A stretch of 64,000 nucleotides of DNA. Source: Nemertoderma westbladi (Eukaryota; Xenacoelomorpha; Nemertodermatida; Nemertodermatidae). The notes beneath the pieces are model-generated. The model was not told the DNA's origin and searched no databases. It was given only the letters and a program-made list of their open reading frames with translations. Below are positions 50,057-62,018 of this stretch, one piece after another. The first letter of the stretch is position 1, and the number at the start of each line of letters is the position of its first letter. The translations under genes and the position numbers were made by a program. The stretch lies in contig JAUCBJ010006576.1 of the NCBI GenBank assembly GCA_032718475.1, positions 26,349-90,348 of the forward strand, given 5' to 3'.

Positions 50057-51180
50057 TGTAAGGGTCCAGTAGTATACCGCTTACCAGATCCTAGTAACGA
50101 TGTATCTTACTATGAGACTCTAGTAATGTATACGGGCTCGTACAGTATCTGACAACAAATCCCAGTCCAGGATATCTAAACAAACAGATACAGTACACAA
50201 ACGACTACTGGCGAGGAACAGAGCCTTGTATCTATTCTATGTACGTGAGCGGGTCTAATGCCTACGTACTAGACAGAAGGATACCTGTCCTCTAACCGGT
50301 GAGGCAGATGTACAGTTACAGTAACAGACCAAACTCACGGGAAAACAATCCCCGCGCAGCGAATCCTAACTATCACTGACAGTCCTAAATACAGTAACTT
50401 GCCGCGGTGTGATTTATATGGTTTATATACGAGCTAGTGGGTTAACAGACCTAGCTGCCTAGCGTAACAACACTGACAGTCCTAAATCAGTCGAAAAGGG
50501 GTCGTGCCTAAATGTAACAATAACTGATCCCCCTGTACGAAATCAGTCTAAAAGGTCAAGCCTAAATGTAACAATAACTGCTGGACAGAAATCAACAGTT
50601 TATAACGAAAGTGAAATACTCCTTATTGCCGCAACTAAATCAGATCCTAATTTTACAAATACAGACAATTTCCACCTAAAGTAATGTATAGTGCGCTATA
50701 GCTAGTAGAACTTTAAGGGCAATATGTTTTAGGGCATGTGTGTGTGGGTGTGTTACAAATAAAACAATTTCGTGTAATTCCTTTTACTAGGTTTTAATGA
50801 TTTTCTGACTAAATGATACCGTGCGCTAGCTACTAAAATAAACTAGTCGCGTTTGTAGAACTTTATACTCACGAATGACGTCAAAGCTCTCTCCTTCCTA
50901 TCCACAACCCAATGGGCAACCACGGTGTTAGTAACTACACCCGTGATCGGCACTAATACCAGATTCTGGTTGTAAGATAAGAAATAGGGGTTAATTGCTA
51001 CCGTACGTTAGCTGATCTGGTATACTAATTTAATTCTAGAACTTTGTTGCTGCGGTAGTTAGCAGCAATACCTATCAGTACGTGGCAAGGCGCGGTAGGA
51101 TATTAATAAACCTCCCTAGGCCAAGCAGTGTGCCGGTAGCAGAAATGCTCCTTGCCTGATCAAATAGCTAACTCCAGACA

Positions 51181-51202
51181 GGGGGGGGGGGGGGGGGGGG
51201 GG
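51181..51202. repeat. 22-base poly-G tract in 5' LTR
   Basis: Partner of the run at 32111-32132. It has the same length and the same right flank but a different left flank. Confidence 0.8.
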
Positions 51203-51300
51203 TACTAATGCACGTTCTACAAAGCGAACCGGTACCAAACAGTCAGTGCTATGAATCACTAAATTATGGAATGTATGCTGTCCGTACCTAATATGTACTC

Positions 51301-52709
51301 TAGGGCGGTGCGATTTTTACTTTTTTTCGATTTCATTGTTCTACCGGTGCACAAAAGTTGCCAAATGGTAAAAAAATAAGGCAAAAAAAAATTCTTTAAA
51401 TTTCGTCTATGTCTTCACGGATCCCAAGAGGGTTGAAATTTTGTGCCATCGCGATGCACCATAATGAAATTTCTAACAATATAACACATTGATGAAAGAT
51501 TAATGACTCAAAAAAGAACTTCCTGCATGCATCAAATGTCATCAAATGGGTCCAAACTTAGTTAGATACCAAAATTTTAATTTTTGGATCAAGGGAAGTT
51601 GTGCCACAGGCACATGACCAGAACCTACTCTTTGGCGCAAGTGATAATTATTCTCAATTTTGGTGATGGGCAACTTTTAGTTCTCCTACGGCATTATTAT
51701 TATGCTCATTAGAACCGAAATGACCGACTTAGTGGGGGTAGACACCATCAAAACAAGCATAGAGCGAATAGTTCTTGAGATATTACAGAAAATGTTAAGT
51801 ACGGCACATGTCAACATTACTACCTTGATGATTTATAGACAAATACACAAAAATGTTACTTCTAATTATCTTAAGGCATCAAAAATATACACATCACTGC
51901 AACAAATTGATTTAGTGTATACAGAGACCTTCAAAATTAAAGAGTAGTACATCATTCACTATAGTTTTTGTACAAAATGTGTGGAATGGGTCAATTCAAT
52001 ATCAAGTAGTAATTGGTGGACATAGTCTTGACATTTTGTAAAATAACTCAAGAACTAATGACTCTACTCTTATTTTGAAAGTGTCTTCCCCAACTATATC
52101 GATCATTTCTTTGATGTGTCTATTTTTTGATTCCTTGAGATAATTCAAAATATCATTTATTGTGTATTTGTCCATATCACATCAAGGCGGTAATGTAGAC
52201 TTGTGCCGTACTTAACATTTTCTGCGATATCTCAAGAACTATTCGCTTTACGTTTGTTTTGAAGGTGTCTACCCCCACTAAATCGGCAATTACGGTTATA
52301 ATGAGCATAATATGAATGCAGTAGGAGAACTCAAAGTTGGCCATCGCGAAAATGGAGAATAATCATCACTTGTGCCAAATGGTAGGTTCTGGCCATGTGC
52401 CTGTTGCACTAGTTCCCTTGACCCAAAAGTTAAAATTTTGGTATCTAACTAAGTTTGGACCCATTTGATGATATTTGATGCATGCAGGAAGTTATTTTTT
52501 GAGTCATTGATCTTTCATCAATGTGTTATATTGTTATACATTTTATTATGGTGCATCACGATGGCACAAAATTTCAACCCTCTTGGGATCCGTGAAGATA
52601 TTGATGAAATTTAAAGAAAATTTTTTTGCCTTATTTTTTTACCATTTGGCAACTTTTGTGCACCGGTAGAACAATGAAATCGAAAAAAAGTAAAAAACGC
52701 ACCGCCCTA
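51301..52709. mobile_element. hAT-like foldback DNA transposon, 1.4 kb, non-autonomous
   Basis: Starts TAGGGCGGTGCG and ends CGCACCGCCCTA, and is flanked by a perfect 8-bp target duplication ATGTACTC (51293-51300 and 52710-52717). The empty site is visible in the other LTR of the giant element near 34050. The two arms are imperfect inverted repeats of about 550 bp each around a unique centre. The 8-bp duplication and TAGGG ends fit the hAT superfamily. No transposase is present; the 81-codon ORF at 51702 lies in an arm and is unlikely to be a gene. Confidence 0.9.
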
Positions 52710-53552
52710 ATGTACTCGCGTACTGACGAATGGCAATAGTTCGCACCTGTAGGAAGTACAGGTTAACCCAGGGATTCGTAGGACTTGACAAAGGGGGGGT
52801 GTTGTCTGGATATAATTATTTGATCCTAAATTTGCGGCGTCCAGTACGGTGTCACGCTTACCCTGATCTATAGGTCTTACGGCGGGCAAGGGCGTCGAAC
52901 AAAGTCTTACCTTTCTCACAAAGCAGGCGCTGTATAGCAAGTTGAGCATTTCGAAGGGGCAAAGGGGGTGCGCGGTCGATCCAATGTGGGCGCTAGCGTG
53001 TTGTGGACATCCCTTCCCTGCGTTGCTTACGGCCTAACGGTCTAGGCTGCCATCTCCCTGATGTTCGGCTGTCCCGAAGTTGGACCAAAAGAAAACATGT
53101 CAGGAATTAGCAGTATATTTACAGTTTTACAAAGGATTTATCAAAACGAAGTTTCAACAAGAAACCGAATTAACTAATTTTACAAAATAAGAGAGTGTAA
53201 CATAAGGGTTCTAAGAAGTGTGATAGAAGTGAGAGTGATAACCGAAGGCAAACCGGCCTTTTTATACTAGAAATTGCACATGGAAACTAAACAGAATTTT
53301 CCACAGCTTCACAATTGAGCAATGAAGTGCTTCGTGCCCTATGATTGGCCCAGCTCATCGTTCAACGCAGTCCGGCCCTTACATTAATCTGGGACATGGA
53401 ATCCTAACAGAATTTTCCACTGCCTCACATTTGAGCAATAAGATAATTTATGCCCTATGATTGGCCTGGCTCATCATTCGCTACGTTGTACGCTTCTCAT
53501 TGGCCTACCAATTAGCACCAAACGAAAATAAATGGCCCCAAAATACAAATTT

Positions 53553-53627
53553 CCCGACTGGGATTCGAACTCGTAACCTATGTAATGTAACCAACGCCTT
53601 AACCATCTGACCACTACACCACGAGAG
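53553..53627 (-). other. tRNA-like segment within the 5' LTR
   Basis: Same box A/box B-like segment as at 34891-34965 with one difference in the box A region. It is not a foldable tRNA gene. Confidence 0.6.
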
Positions 53628-53764
53628 TACCTAAGGGTTTTATGTGTACAAATATGAATAGGCATATTACATTACTGTAACTTAATCAAAATACGTCGGA
53701 TTTTCGAAAGTTTTTACGTTAAAGTTAAACTACAAATGCTACCTTATAGTGAAATAATTCATCA

Positions 53765-54952
53765 TAAATATTTAATACCAATAAACACAACATTAGCAGA
53801 AGCCAGCCTAGTGCGCGTCCATTCACCCGCTGGATATTCCCGGGAGACTGGATTCTGAGGGCTTAAATTATTATTGCAGTGAAGCTTACTGTATTGTATT
53901 ATTCGATTGATCGTTAATAATTAATTTCTGACTAATATTATTTACTTTCGGGAAATATTAACAGTTCCTTTAGGACGTGGCGCTCTATCTAAGTAAACAG
54001 AGATATGACTTACACTAATCACAACGGTAAGTCGGTAAGGCTTAAGATTCACGTATGAGGCGCATTCTTTAGGAAATGCTTAGTTATCAGTCACAATCAT
54101 GCACACTACCGGTAACACACAATACTGCTCACTAATTTGCCGACCGTCAATGAATTTTATCATATATAAAGGGAATAGCAACGGACCAATGTAGTGCTTA
54201 TCAAATAGCATAAATTCACTACAAACCACAACAATATAAGTCGCAATCGCTATATATAACCCGTCTCTCTAACCTGTAGTGTATCAAGAAAATTAGGAAA
54301 TTTGGGTTCTTTATATATGTTCTCCAAATGATATTCAACCAAAACACAACAGTAAACAGCATTAAGACGGTATGTTAAGTTACGATATGAACTGATATGG
54401 ACCGATATGTGATATGAGTTGTTAAGAACTGTATTGAATTGATAACAGTCATACGCTCTATAATTTAAGCCTACTAATGTTTCTTCTAAAAGTATGAAAC
54501 GAATTGACTCTAGAGCCGTTGTTCCTGGCCTAGACAGCAATAACAACAAAGTATCAAGAAAAAACAGTAAGACTGAACACTCTCCTTATGATCGACCGAA
54601 AAGCTACACGTCGACAGGAAAAATCGCTCTGATTGGCTCAAGCCAAACAAAGAACCATGCGTCCAATGGCTGTTTCCATGTCAGCAACCAGCTGTTAGAT
54701 GTCGTAATATGAATCATCACGGCTAAGCTATGAAAGGTATTTGTCGCATTGCAGGTTTTTTGCCTTACCATGTCCGCTAAAACACGTATATAGCAGAATG
54801 ACTTTTATGTCCGTTAAAACACCTGTAAAGGTACCTTGCGGGCGAGTGGAATATATATACAGTTAGAGAACCTTTTTAGAGTATTCCAGCGCCTGGGGGG
54901 AAACTGGATTGCGAAGCAAAAGGGCCAGTTATATCCCACAGAAGCTTTTACA
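53765..54952 (-). repeat. 3' LTR of element 2, inner part
   Basis: Continuation of 30914-31002 after the giant insertion; together they match the LTR at 10606-11905 almost base for base, apart from a small region near 54360. It ends CTTTTACA next to the polypurine tract. Confidence 0.9.
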
Positions 54953-54960
54953 CCGCTCCC
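54953..54960 (-). promoter_or_regulatory. Polypurine tract of element 2
   Basis: GGGAGCGG in element orientation, immediately before the TGTAAAAG start of the 3' LTR. The giant element has GGAGCGG in the same position. Confidence 0.7.
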
Positions 54961-55030
54961 AGAAAATGGGATTTGAGTCTATAAAATATACAAAATCACA
55001 GTTTCTAATATACGTAAATACTCTAAACAG

Positions 55031-56477
55031 TTAGTCTTTCTTGCGCAGACGGCGTTTACGCAGTTTTTTAAAGCTAGCCAGAGTCCTTTTCTCTTTGGGG
55101 CGAGCCACTTTACAAGGAGGGCTATAACTCCTGGGTGAAGGGTGCAATATGATTGCATCAGAGGGTGTAGGATTATGGTCGGTGTATCCGCCAGTCGAAG
55201 TACCGGGTTGATTGACATCAACGTCAGGGGAGAGGGGTCTAACAGCTTTGAGAGCTCGTTTCAAGACAGCCGCTCTTACGGGTCCTTTACGAGTGGTCTG
55301 AACGAGGGCCGTGGGTGGACCATAGGCAGTTAGAAACCTCCGGGGTTTAATGGTCCTTTCCAACTCGCATTCGAGGGCTCGGTATTCGTAAGGCCGTCGA
55401 TATACTTCCTGTAACTCAGGGTGTGAGTTAACAAACAATTCTCCATAGTCCGGATCCTGACGGATATGATTGATTAAGTTATAGGAATGAAGGTCGCTAG
55501 GATTAACACTCCTGAGAAATTTACGTACGAATTTGGTTGAAATACATTCTCCGACGCGCTTCAGTAGCTCGTAACTTGATATGCGTGATTTCTGTTCAAC
55601 CGAAGCGAATAGATAAGGATGGAACGCATAAACTCCTTCGTAAGCGCGTCCGGGATAATAGCGATGGCGCGAATCACAATGTAAATCAGCGTTCGCTTCC
55701 CAAGCTCTGATGTAACGTAGTGTGATCATTTCATCTACGCTTTCCAAATCGTGATTAAAAGGGCAATCGAACTGGCATGTCCCTTTAGTTGACAATGGTG
55801 ACATTGAGTCATAAATTGAGGGCAAACCGCAAAAATGTGCAAATTATTAAATCTGCAATACGCGCAATAAATTTCCATCGCCGGTTGTTCGTGGAAATAG
55901 GAACAGCGGACGTTTATGTCCATGGGCGTAACATGGTCTCTCGATGCGCATAACCGACAACGTTGCCGAGAAACATAGTTGGCATGGCGATAATCGTACG
56001 CAGTGAGATATTGTGGACCTTGATACTATTCTAGGATGTAATCATTGTCGCTGTTCCGGGCGCGATAGGCTGAATCTCCTCAGATTCTAGGCATATTGGT
56101 TCGTCTTCCCAGTCTGTTACGAATATAATTTTCGTGATCTGTTCTCGGTTTATCGTTACGACGCCGCTGGGTATGATATTTAAATAGAACCATTTCCCTT
56201 TCGGTGTCTACATCGTCCGTATCATGTAAATCGATAAGATGGCCGGTAATTAGGAAGTCCATATACGTACTATTACGATGCGTATAGCGAGAGGTGAATT
56301 TTCGCTAGTCCAATTCACGCGTAAGTTGCTCTTGGACATCGTCGGTTCGATATAACGACCATCATCCTCCGTAATGGTTGGATCGGTTTCACCGCGTATC
56401 AAGCTATCCACAAATACTGGCAAAGGTAGAGTATATCGCTCCCTGATACCAAGATCATCTTCTATCAACTCCGTCAT
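55031..56477 (-). pseudogene. Element 2 accessory zinc-knuckle ORF, frameshifted
   Basis: Homologue of the giant element's accessory zinc-knuckle region, just upstream of the 3' LTR. Open segments in three frames: 56250-56477, then 56080-56262 with 55735-about 55990, then 55031-about 55770. The knuckle region shows CRLCASRDH, a CAYCRFNN cluster and CHHCQLKGHASS; a frameshift near 55768 falls right after the last of these. The following region (WEANADLHCDSRHRYYPGRA) aligns with WEDLADEHVSTQRRRFPMRA of the giant element. The C-terminus is basic (KKLRKRRLRKKD), as in the giant copy. The exonuclease-like half is not recognisable upstream. Not functional here, but its presence in two BEL lineages argues that it was useful. 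Confidence 0.75.
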
Positions 56478-57793
56478 ACCTGCTATCTGAGTTTATTAAT
56501 ATCGAAATGAGTTTATGTTTAGGCGAGCGGACGTCGCTGCCTACTTCTCTTTGCCCCCGGACAGTGGGATTCTCAGCGCCAATGTACCGTCGTCGCGGTG
56601 TTTACGCCAACATGTAGCAACATCACGACAACGATAACCGGCACAAGTCACTCCACTGTCCGTCCCAAAGGCTTGAATCCACTTTAGGTTCTTTCTATAG
56701 GAGAGTTGGGCTACTTTCACAATTGCGACTAGCTACTGTAAACACACCTTAGCAGTAACATTCACCTACAAACGCACAAATTCCACACAACTGTCACCAA
56801 TTGTACACATACAGGCCATTTGTCCGTTAGTCAGTGCCTTCCAGAATGTCACGTTATTACTGTGTATCCTTGGATACTAACAGTGTGCTATGTATTCTCT
56901 ATGCTAGGCAATGGGACAAGCTTTCTATTGTTCTTTTAACTTGCTTCTAATTCTAGCGTGGGTGTTGCTATGGTGACATTATGGAATGCTAGCGGTAGAA
57001 TTAGGGTAATTCTCATGCATACAGATCTGGGATGCTATTTAATAATAATTCTTTAATTGTCAATATCCTCTTTATGCATGATTTTGTTAATTTTATCGGC
57101 TATTGACTATATGTTGGAGATTCTCGCACTCTAATACACTCAATAGGATGAATCTCCGCTCCCATGATCTATTAATTAATGGAATTTTGGGAATGTTATA
57201 AATTGTACAAAATGACAACTTATGAAATTCATTTAAAAATATGAATTTAAATTTATTCCCGTGAATTTTATTATTTGATGTTAAAATTGACACAATTTGA
57301 TTCCAGAGCAGGTCTGGGGACATAGGATCCTTAATTCTATGAAATTTGTCTTTTAAGAGTATCGGGAAGTGCTACGATATCTTAATCGACTAGAATTGTT
57401 AACGGATTCACCGATTTATTCCAGAACTTGTCTGGGGACGTTAACCATTGATTCTAGAATTTGTCTTTCAAGTATATCGGTGGGTGCCGCGATATCTTCA
57501 TCGACTAGAATTACAGATGGTCAAAAGGTTTAACAGATTTATTTGCGTTTTACGCTACTGTTAGAGGGACATCACGCTACTATATGTATTATTTAATATA
57601 AGGTAGAAGAGCAATATCGCACGAAGCAATGTCAGTGTGAAGAGGCAAGTCGTTTCCAAGGTCTACCCAGAGCTTGGTTTAGCCGAGACACGAGGATCTG
57701 AACTTTGCATTCCTAATACTCTGCCTACCAATAATACTTGAATATAGTAGTGGCTTTATTGTACTTTAATAAGTACGGACATTTCATCTTACT
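56478..57793 (-). other. Unassigned stretch of element 2 between pol and accessory ORF
   Basis: About 1.3 kb of AT-rich sequence. On the minus strand 56541-56732 is open for about 63 codons and encodes a Cys/Arg-rich peptide ending SGGKEK before TAG, without a Met start; it may be accessory gene debris or chance. Near 57355-57530 a block of about 115 bp containing TCGACTAGAATT occurs twice. I see no recognisable gene. Confidence 0.5.
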
Positions 57794-58057
57794 GTAGTCA
57801 CGTATTTATAATATGATACGGACAGTAAGGAAAGAGAAAAAATTATTTCTCGCCGTCGCACTAAATATATATTATAAGTAATTACGTACGTAATAAACAC
57901 TAATATATTGCACTAATCTACTAAATAATCACTAAAATAACATTCTACTAAATAAAATTGAATAAAAACGATTATAACAAAGTACATAATAAAGTTCGCA
58001 TATAAAAATATAACAAAATAGATAAAATAATATAGTCATACACCCACTCCAGACGTA
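57794..58057 (-). other. 3' noncoding region of pol, matching bases 1-266
   Basis: Nearly identical to the left edge of the window (TGTAGTCAC... onward), which shows that elements 1 and 2 share this segment. It is AT-rich with no gene. Confidence 0.9.
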
Positions 58058-61000
58058 TCACGTTAGGGAGTCCCTAGATGTTTGAGGAATTAGGGAGGTG
58101 GTCGTGGGAAGAGTGTCTTGCCTTCCATAGTTCCCGGAGAGTTCTCTGTCTCTTTCCAGTAAACATAAACGACCAACTGGGCGATTGAGTTGTTGCGTCT
58201 CAAAGATGATGCCTGGCTTCTTGAAGTTACGCCGCATGACGATGAGTTCTACTGAGCGTACTAAACCATCATCTGAAATGTGTGTCTCGATGATACGACC
58301 TGTCTGCCACCGTTTACGTGGGAGGTCTGGATCTACAATAAGCACCATATCTCCGGCACTGACGTTTTCTTGCTGCGCAAACCACTTAGTTCGAAGTTGT
58401 AGCGTGGGCAGATAATGTTTCTCGAAATGGTCAGCGAAACGACGGGATAGCAACTGCATAAGTTGCCAAGTTCGACGGCAGTATTCGTCTCCGTCGGCAA
58501 TCTCCGATCGTGGGAGCATGGCTACGGGTTTCTTCAGTAGGAAGTGCGCGGGTGTTAGCGCTTCCAGGGAATCGGGACTCGATGAGACTGGCATAAGCGG
58601 TCTCTCGTTGAGATAGGCAGCGATTTCCTCCATTAACGTCCGCAAAAGTTCGTCGGTGAGATACGCGCGGCATGGCACTATAAAGTGAAATGCGGTTTTT
58701 ACACTTCGAATTAATCTCTCCCAACTTCCTCCCCACCAAGGGGCGTCGGCAGCGTTGAAGGTCCAGTTAGATGCTGTTATCCTTAGCTGGTCGTCCACCT
58801 GTCTTTGGTTCCAGTCCTTCACGTAAGCCTGTATCTCGTTGTTGGCACCTATGAAGTTCGTTCCTTTATCCGATCTCATGGTATTACTCGTCCCGAAGCG
58901 AGCGATCTGTCGTCGTAAACTTAAGACGAAGCTGTTAGTAGATAGATCGTTCACCATATCGAGATGGATGGCTCTACAAGTCATGCACACAAAGATGACA
59001 CACCATCTCTTGACTATAGTCCTCGCACGATATACTTCAATAGGGCCAAATAAATCTACACCAGTATTAGTAAAAGGTGGTTCATAGAAGCTTACTCATT
59101 CCCTAGGTAATTCTGCCTCTCGCTGTGTTAAAGGCCTACTGAATGCTTTCCTACAGGGTATGCAGTTCCTAAGAACTTGGTTCAGAGCTCTACGGGGTTT
59201 ATCAAAATAATAGCGAGTTCGAATTTCGCTAAGAATTCGTTCTCTACCAGCATGGTAAAGTTTACTGTGAACGTCTACAATCATCTTGATTTGTACTTCA
59301 AGATTTCTAATAAGTATGGGGAATTTGGTGTCAAAGGATAAGGGTGCGTTGGTGAGTCTTCCTCCAACACGTATTAACCCATCTATCATTGTGCTCGAGA
59401 ATCGATCCCTTAAGCGCATCTGCGGATTTCTCAACAACAGGAAGTACTTTTCGGAATCCTCATAGCATTGCAGGAGTCTCAGTATCTGTTTATTTGTTTC
59501 TTCATGCTCCTGGTGACTAATTTTCTCTTTTAGAAAACGATCAGATATCTTATATTTGGGTAAATTCTTAATAACATGAACTTGTGCAGATGTCAATGGA
59601 GCGTGATCACTAGTGGTCTTCGTCCTGGAGTAGTGATGATGAAAACATCGTCTTAAATATGTGACGGCTTTACAGAGCCGATTCCAGGAACTGTAATGAT
59701 GCATTGCTCTCTGCAGCATGGGTGAGATTCCTTGCGAGACGTCTGGTATTCCAGATTTCCAATCTCTATCTCTAATTTCCACAACAGACTTATTTGTGTT
59801 GAGGGATCGTGGATCCGAAACATCATTCCCGGAAGTATGTAATACAGATAGATCGATAGTCGGTTTAAATAACTTCGATTTACTCGCCCGGGTTTTAGGT
59901 TTGACGGTCTCCGCTCCCTTGGCTTGTCTAATCTCTGCCGTAGTAAGGTGAGGAGGCCATTCATCCTCTTCCTTGCTCAGGAAGTCGGGTCCACCCAACC
60001 AATCTGGAGTATCTATCAGTTCCTGTGGAGTTGCTCCCCTGGAGACGATATCGGCTGGATTAATCGTACCAGGGCAATGTCTCCATTGATCTATCTTTGT
60101 GCGACTAAGAATAATAACTACTCGGTTAGTAACAAAAACGCTAAACTGACAGACTTCATTGGTGAGATACTCCAACACGAGTAAAGCGTCGGTCCAATAA
60201 ACCGTTTTCTCCAGTGGATAGTCGATTTGTTCCGTTACGTTCCGGCCGATGGCTGTAGCGTATAAAGCCGCCTTTAACTCCGCTCGAGGAACCTTTAACT
60301 TGTTGTTAATCAATGCCTTAGAGGTAACCAAGGCGACCTTGATTCCATCCGGAGTTTCGACTCGCAGATATGCTACTATACCTATTCCCATGTCGCTGGC
60401 GTCTCCAAACACATGGAGTTGATAGGAATACGTAGGAAGAACATGGCCAAAATATGCACGGGAAATTATAAAGTTCTCGATGGCAGGTAGAGAATCTTCC
60501 CATTTCATCCATTTCTTCAACAATTCTCCCTTAAGCGGATCGTCCCATGAGTGGTTTTCAAGCCACATCTGTTGTACTAAACTCCGAGCAATCAATATAA
60601 CTGGGCTAATAAATCCCAATGGGTCGAAATAAGTGCTCAGGATACTTAAACAAATCCGTTTGGTCCGAACTGGATTATCTCGCTGTTTCAACTGAAAAAA
60701 CAGGATGTCTCTTTCAGTGTCCCACTTCAAGCCTAGCGTCTTGGTTTCAGGAAGATCGTCCTTTATTAAGTCTAGGTCTTTCGCTCCGCGATCCTCTACC
60801 GGTATGGCTTCCAGAAACTCACGGGAGTTGCTAGTGAATTTCGTCAGTCGAAATCCACCTCTTTTCAAACACTCTACCGTTCCTTTCGTGACAGCTATGG
60901 CTTCTTCTACTGATGGAAGGGACCTTAAATTGTCGTCCATGTATATATTGCGTTTTATGTTGTCTATCACTTCTTTGGAGAAGGAGTCTCGGTTGTCATT

Positions 61001-62018
61001 CGCAGTGGTTCGCACCACGGAGCAGGCGTTGGAAGGGCTTGATATGATCCCAAAAGCCTGGATGGTCATCCAGTACTCTACCGGTTTCTGGTTGAGGTCT
61101 CCTTCAGGCCACCACAGAAATCTCAGGCTGTCTCTATCTCTATCCAGCGCCTTGACTTGTAAGAACATTCCTTCGATATCAGAGGCGAACGCGATGGAAT
61201 ATTGTCTTAATCTTAATAGTATTCCCAACAAAGATTGGAGTAAGTTGGGTCCTGGTAACAACTCGGAATTGAGGGATTGGCCCATATATAGAGCAGAGCC
61301 ATCAAATACGACTCGTACTTCATGGGGTTTACCGGGTTTGGGAACGTAATGATGTGTTAAATAATACGTTCTCTCAGTCACTGGTGTTCCTTCCGGTACT
61401 CGCTCCGCGTATCCCTTTGTTATAAATTTCTTCAGCTGAGTTTGGTACATTTCTTTCGCTGAAGCATTAGCTGTAAGGCGTCGATATAATTGAGCGATTC
61501 TTTTCTCTGCCAAGGGTCTGTTATTTATAAATCTAGGTTCTCGTTTTCGAAATGGTAGGCCGATTTCATACCTACCTTGGTCCTTTAAAAAACGTGTAGT
61601 TGTTTCCTGGATTTGCTTGGCCCTTTCTTCTTCTATCGATAGAGCCTTATCATATGAATTGGGCTCTACCAGTTCCTGAGTAAAGAATCGTACAGCTAGT
61701 TCGTCCCGAGTTCTAGCGTTGTAGCGCTCTATCTCATCGTTTAGTTCGTCATTGTAAGCGATGGGTTCCGATGGGTGAATCAGTTGACATAGGTTCACCT
61801 GACTTTTCCAAGTTTGGTTTTCTGTAAGTAGGTCGATTGTGTTCTCTTCATCGAAGAGTTGGTAGATGTCGTCATTATCTGAGGAGTATGGTGTTCCCTC
61901 AGTTAGTTCGTCCACCTCACTGCTCTCCACTTCCCAATCGTGTACTTGGTATGTGTGTTCTTGTGGCATTCTCTCTTCGAGAGTCCTGCGGGAAGGGCCA
62001 GTAAAGTACCAACCTACT
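58058..62018 (-). pseudogene. Element 2 pol: RT, RNase H, integrase, DUF5641 (one TGA)
   Basis: About 98% like element 1 by eye, with the same domain series: YMDD reverse transcriptase, HVFGDASD RNase H, HHCC and DDE integrase, and DUF5641. The frame is intact except for a TGA at 59096-59098, between the integrase zinc-binding region and the core, where element 1 has CGA. Element 3 has the same TGA at the equivalent codon. The upstream end is severed from protease and gag by the LINE at 62019. The ORF start near 62047 lies in LINE sequence and is not meaningful. Confidence 0.9.
61760..62018. repeat. Target site duplication, left copy (253-259 bp)
   Basis: Identical, apart from one base noticed, to 63472-63730, and lies on the other side of the LINE at 62019-63471. 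It is BEL pol sequence present once in element 1. The first six bases (GATGGG) could be microhomology with the LINE. Confidence 0.9.

Larger units (their letters stand above)
31003..53764 (-). mobile_element. Giant BEL/Pao-type retrotransposon, 22.8 kb including nested insertions
   Basis: Bounded by 2.3 kb LTRs (31003-35105 and 50057-53764, each with its own insertion) that start TGTAAGGG and end TTCATCA. It is inserted into the 3' LTR of element 2: the flanks are CAAAT on the left and TAAAT on the right, a 4 of 5 match to a 5-bp duplication as expected for this superfamily. The internal region of about 15 kb, read on the minus strand, carries gag, protease, reverse transcriptase, RNase H, integrase and DUF5641, then an additional downstream frame of about 1250 codons. 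Without nested insertions the element is about 19.5 kb, well above the usual 5-10 kb for BEL/Pao. It is inactivated by several TGA codons and a frameshift. Confidence 0.9.
50057..53764 (-). repeat. 5' LTR of the giant element (carries a hAT foldback element)
   Basis: Matches 31003-35105 after the insertion at 51301-52709 is removed. It contains a 22-base G run (51181-51202) and a tRNA-like segment (53553-53627). The outer end (TTCATCA) is followed by TAAAT and then the continuation of the element 2 LTR. Confidence 0.9.

Noticed and set aside
51702-51947. 81-codon ORF inside the hAT foldback arm
   Set aside because: No transposase motifs; the opposite arm does not preserve the frame.
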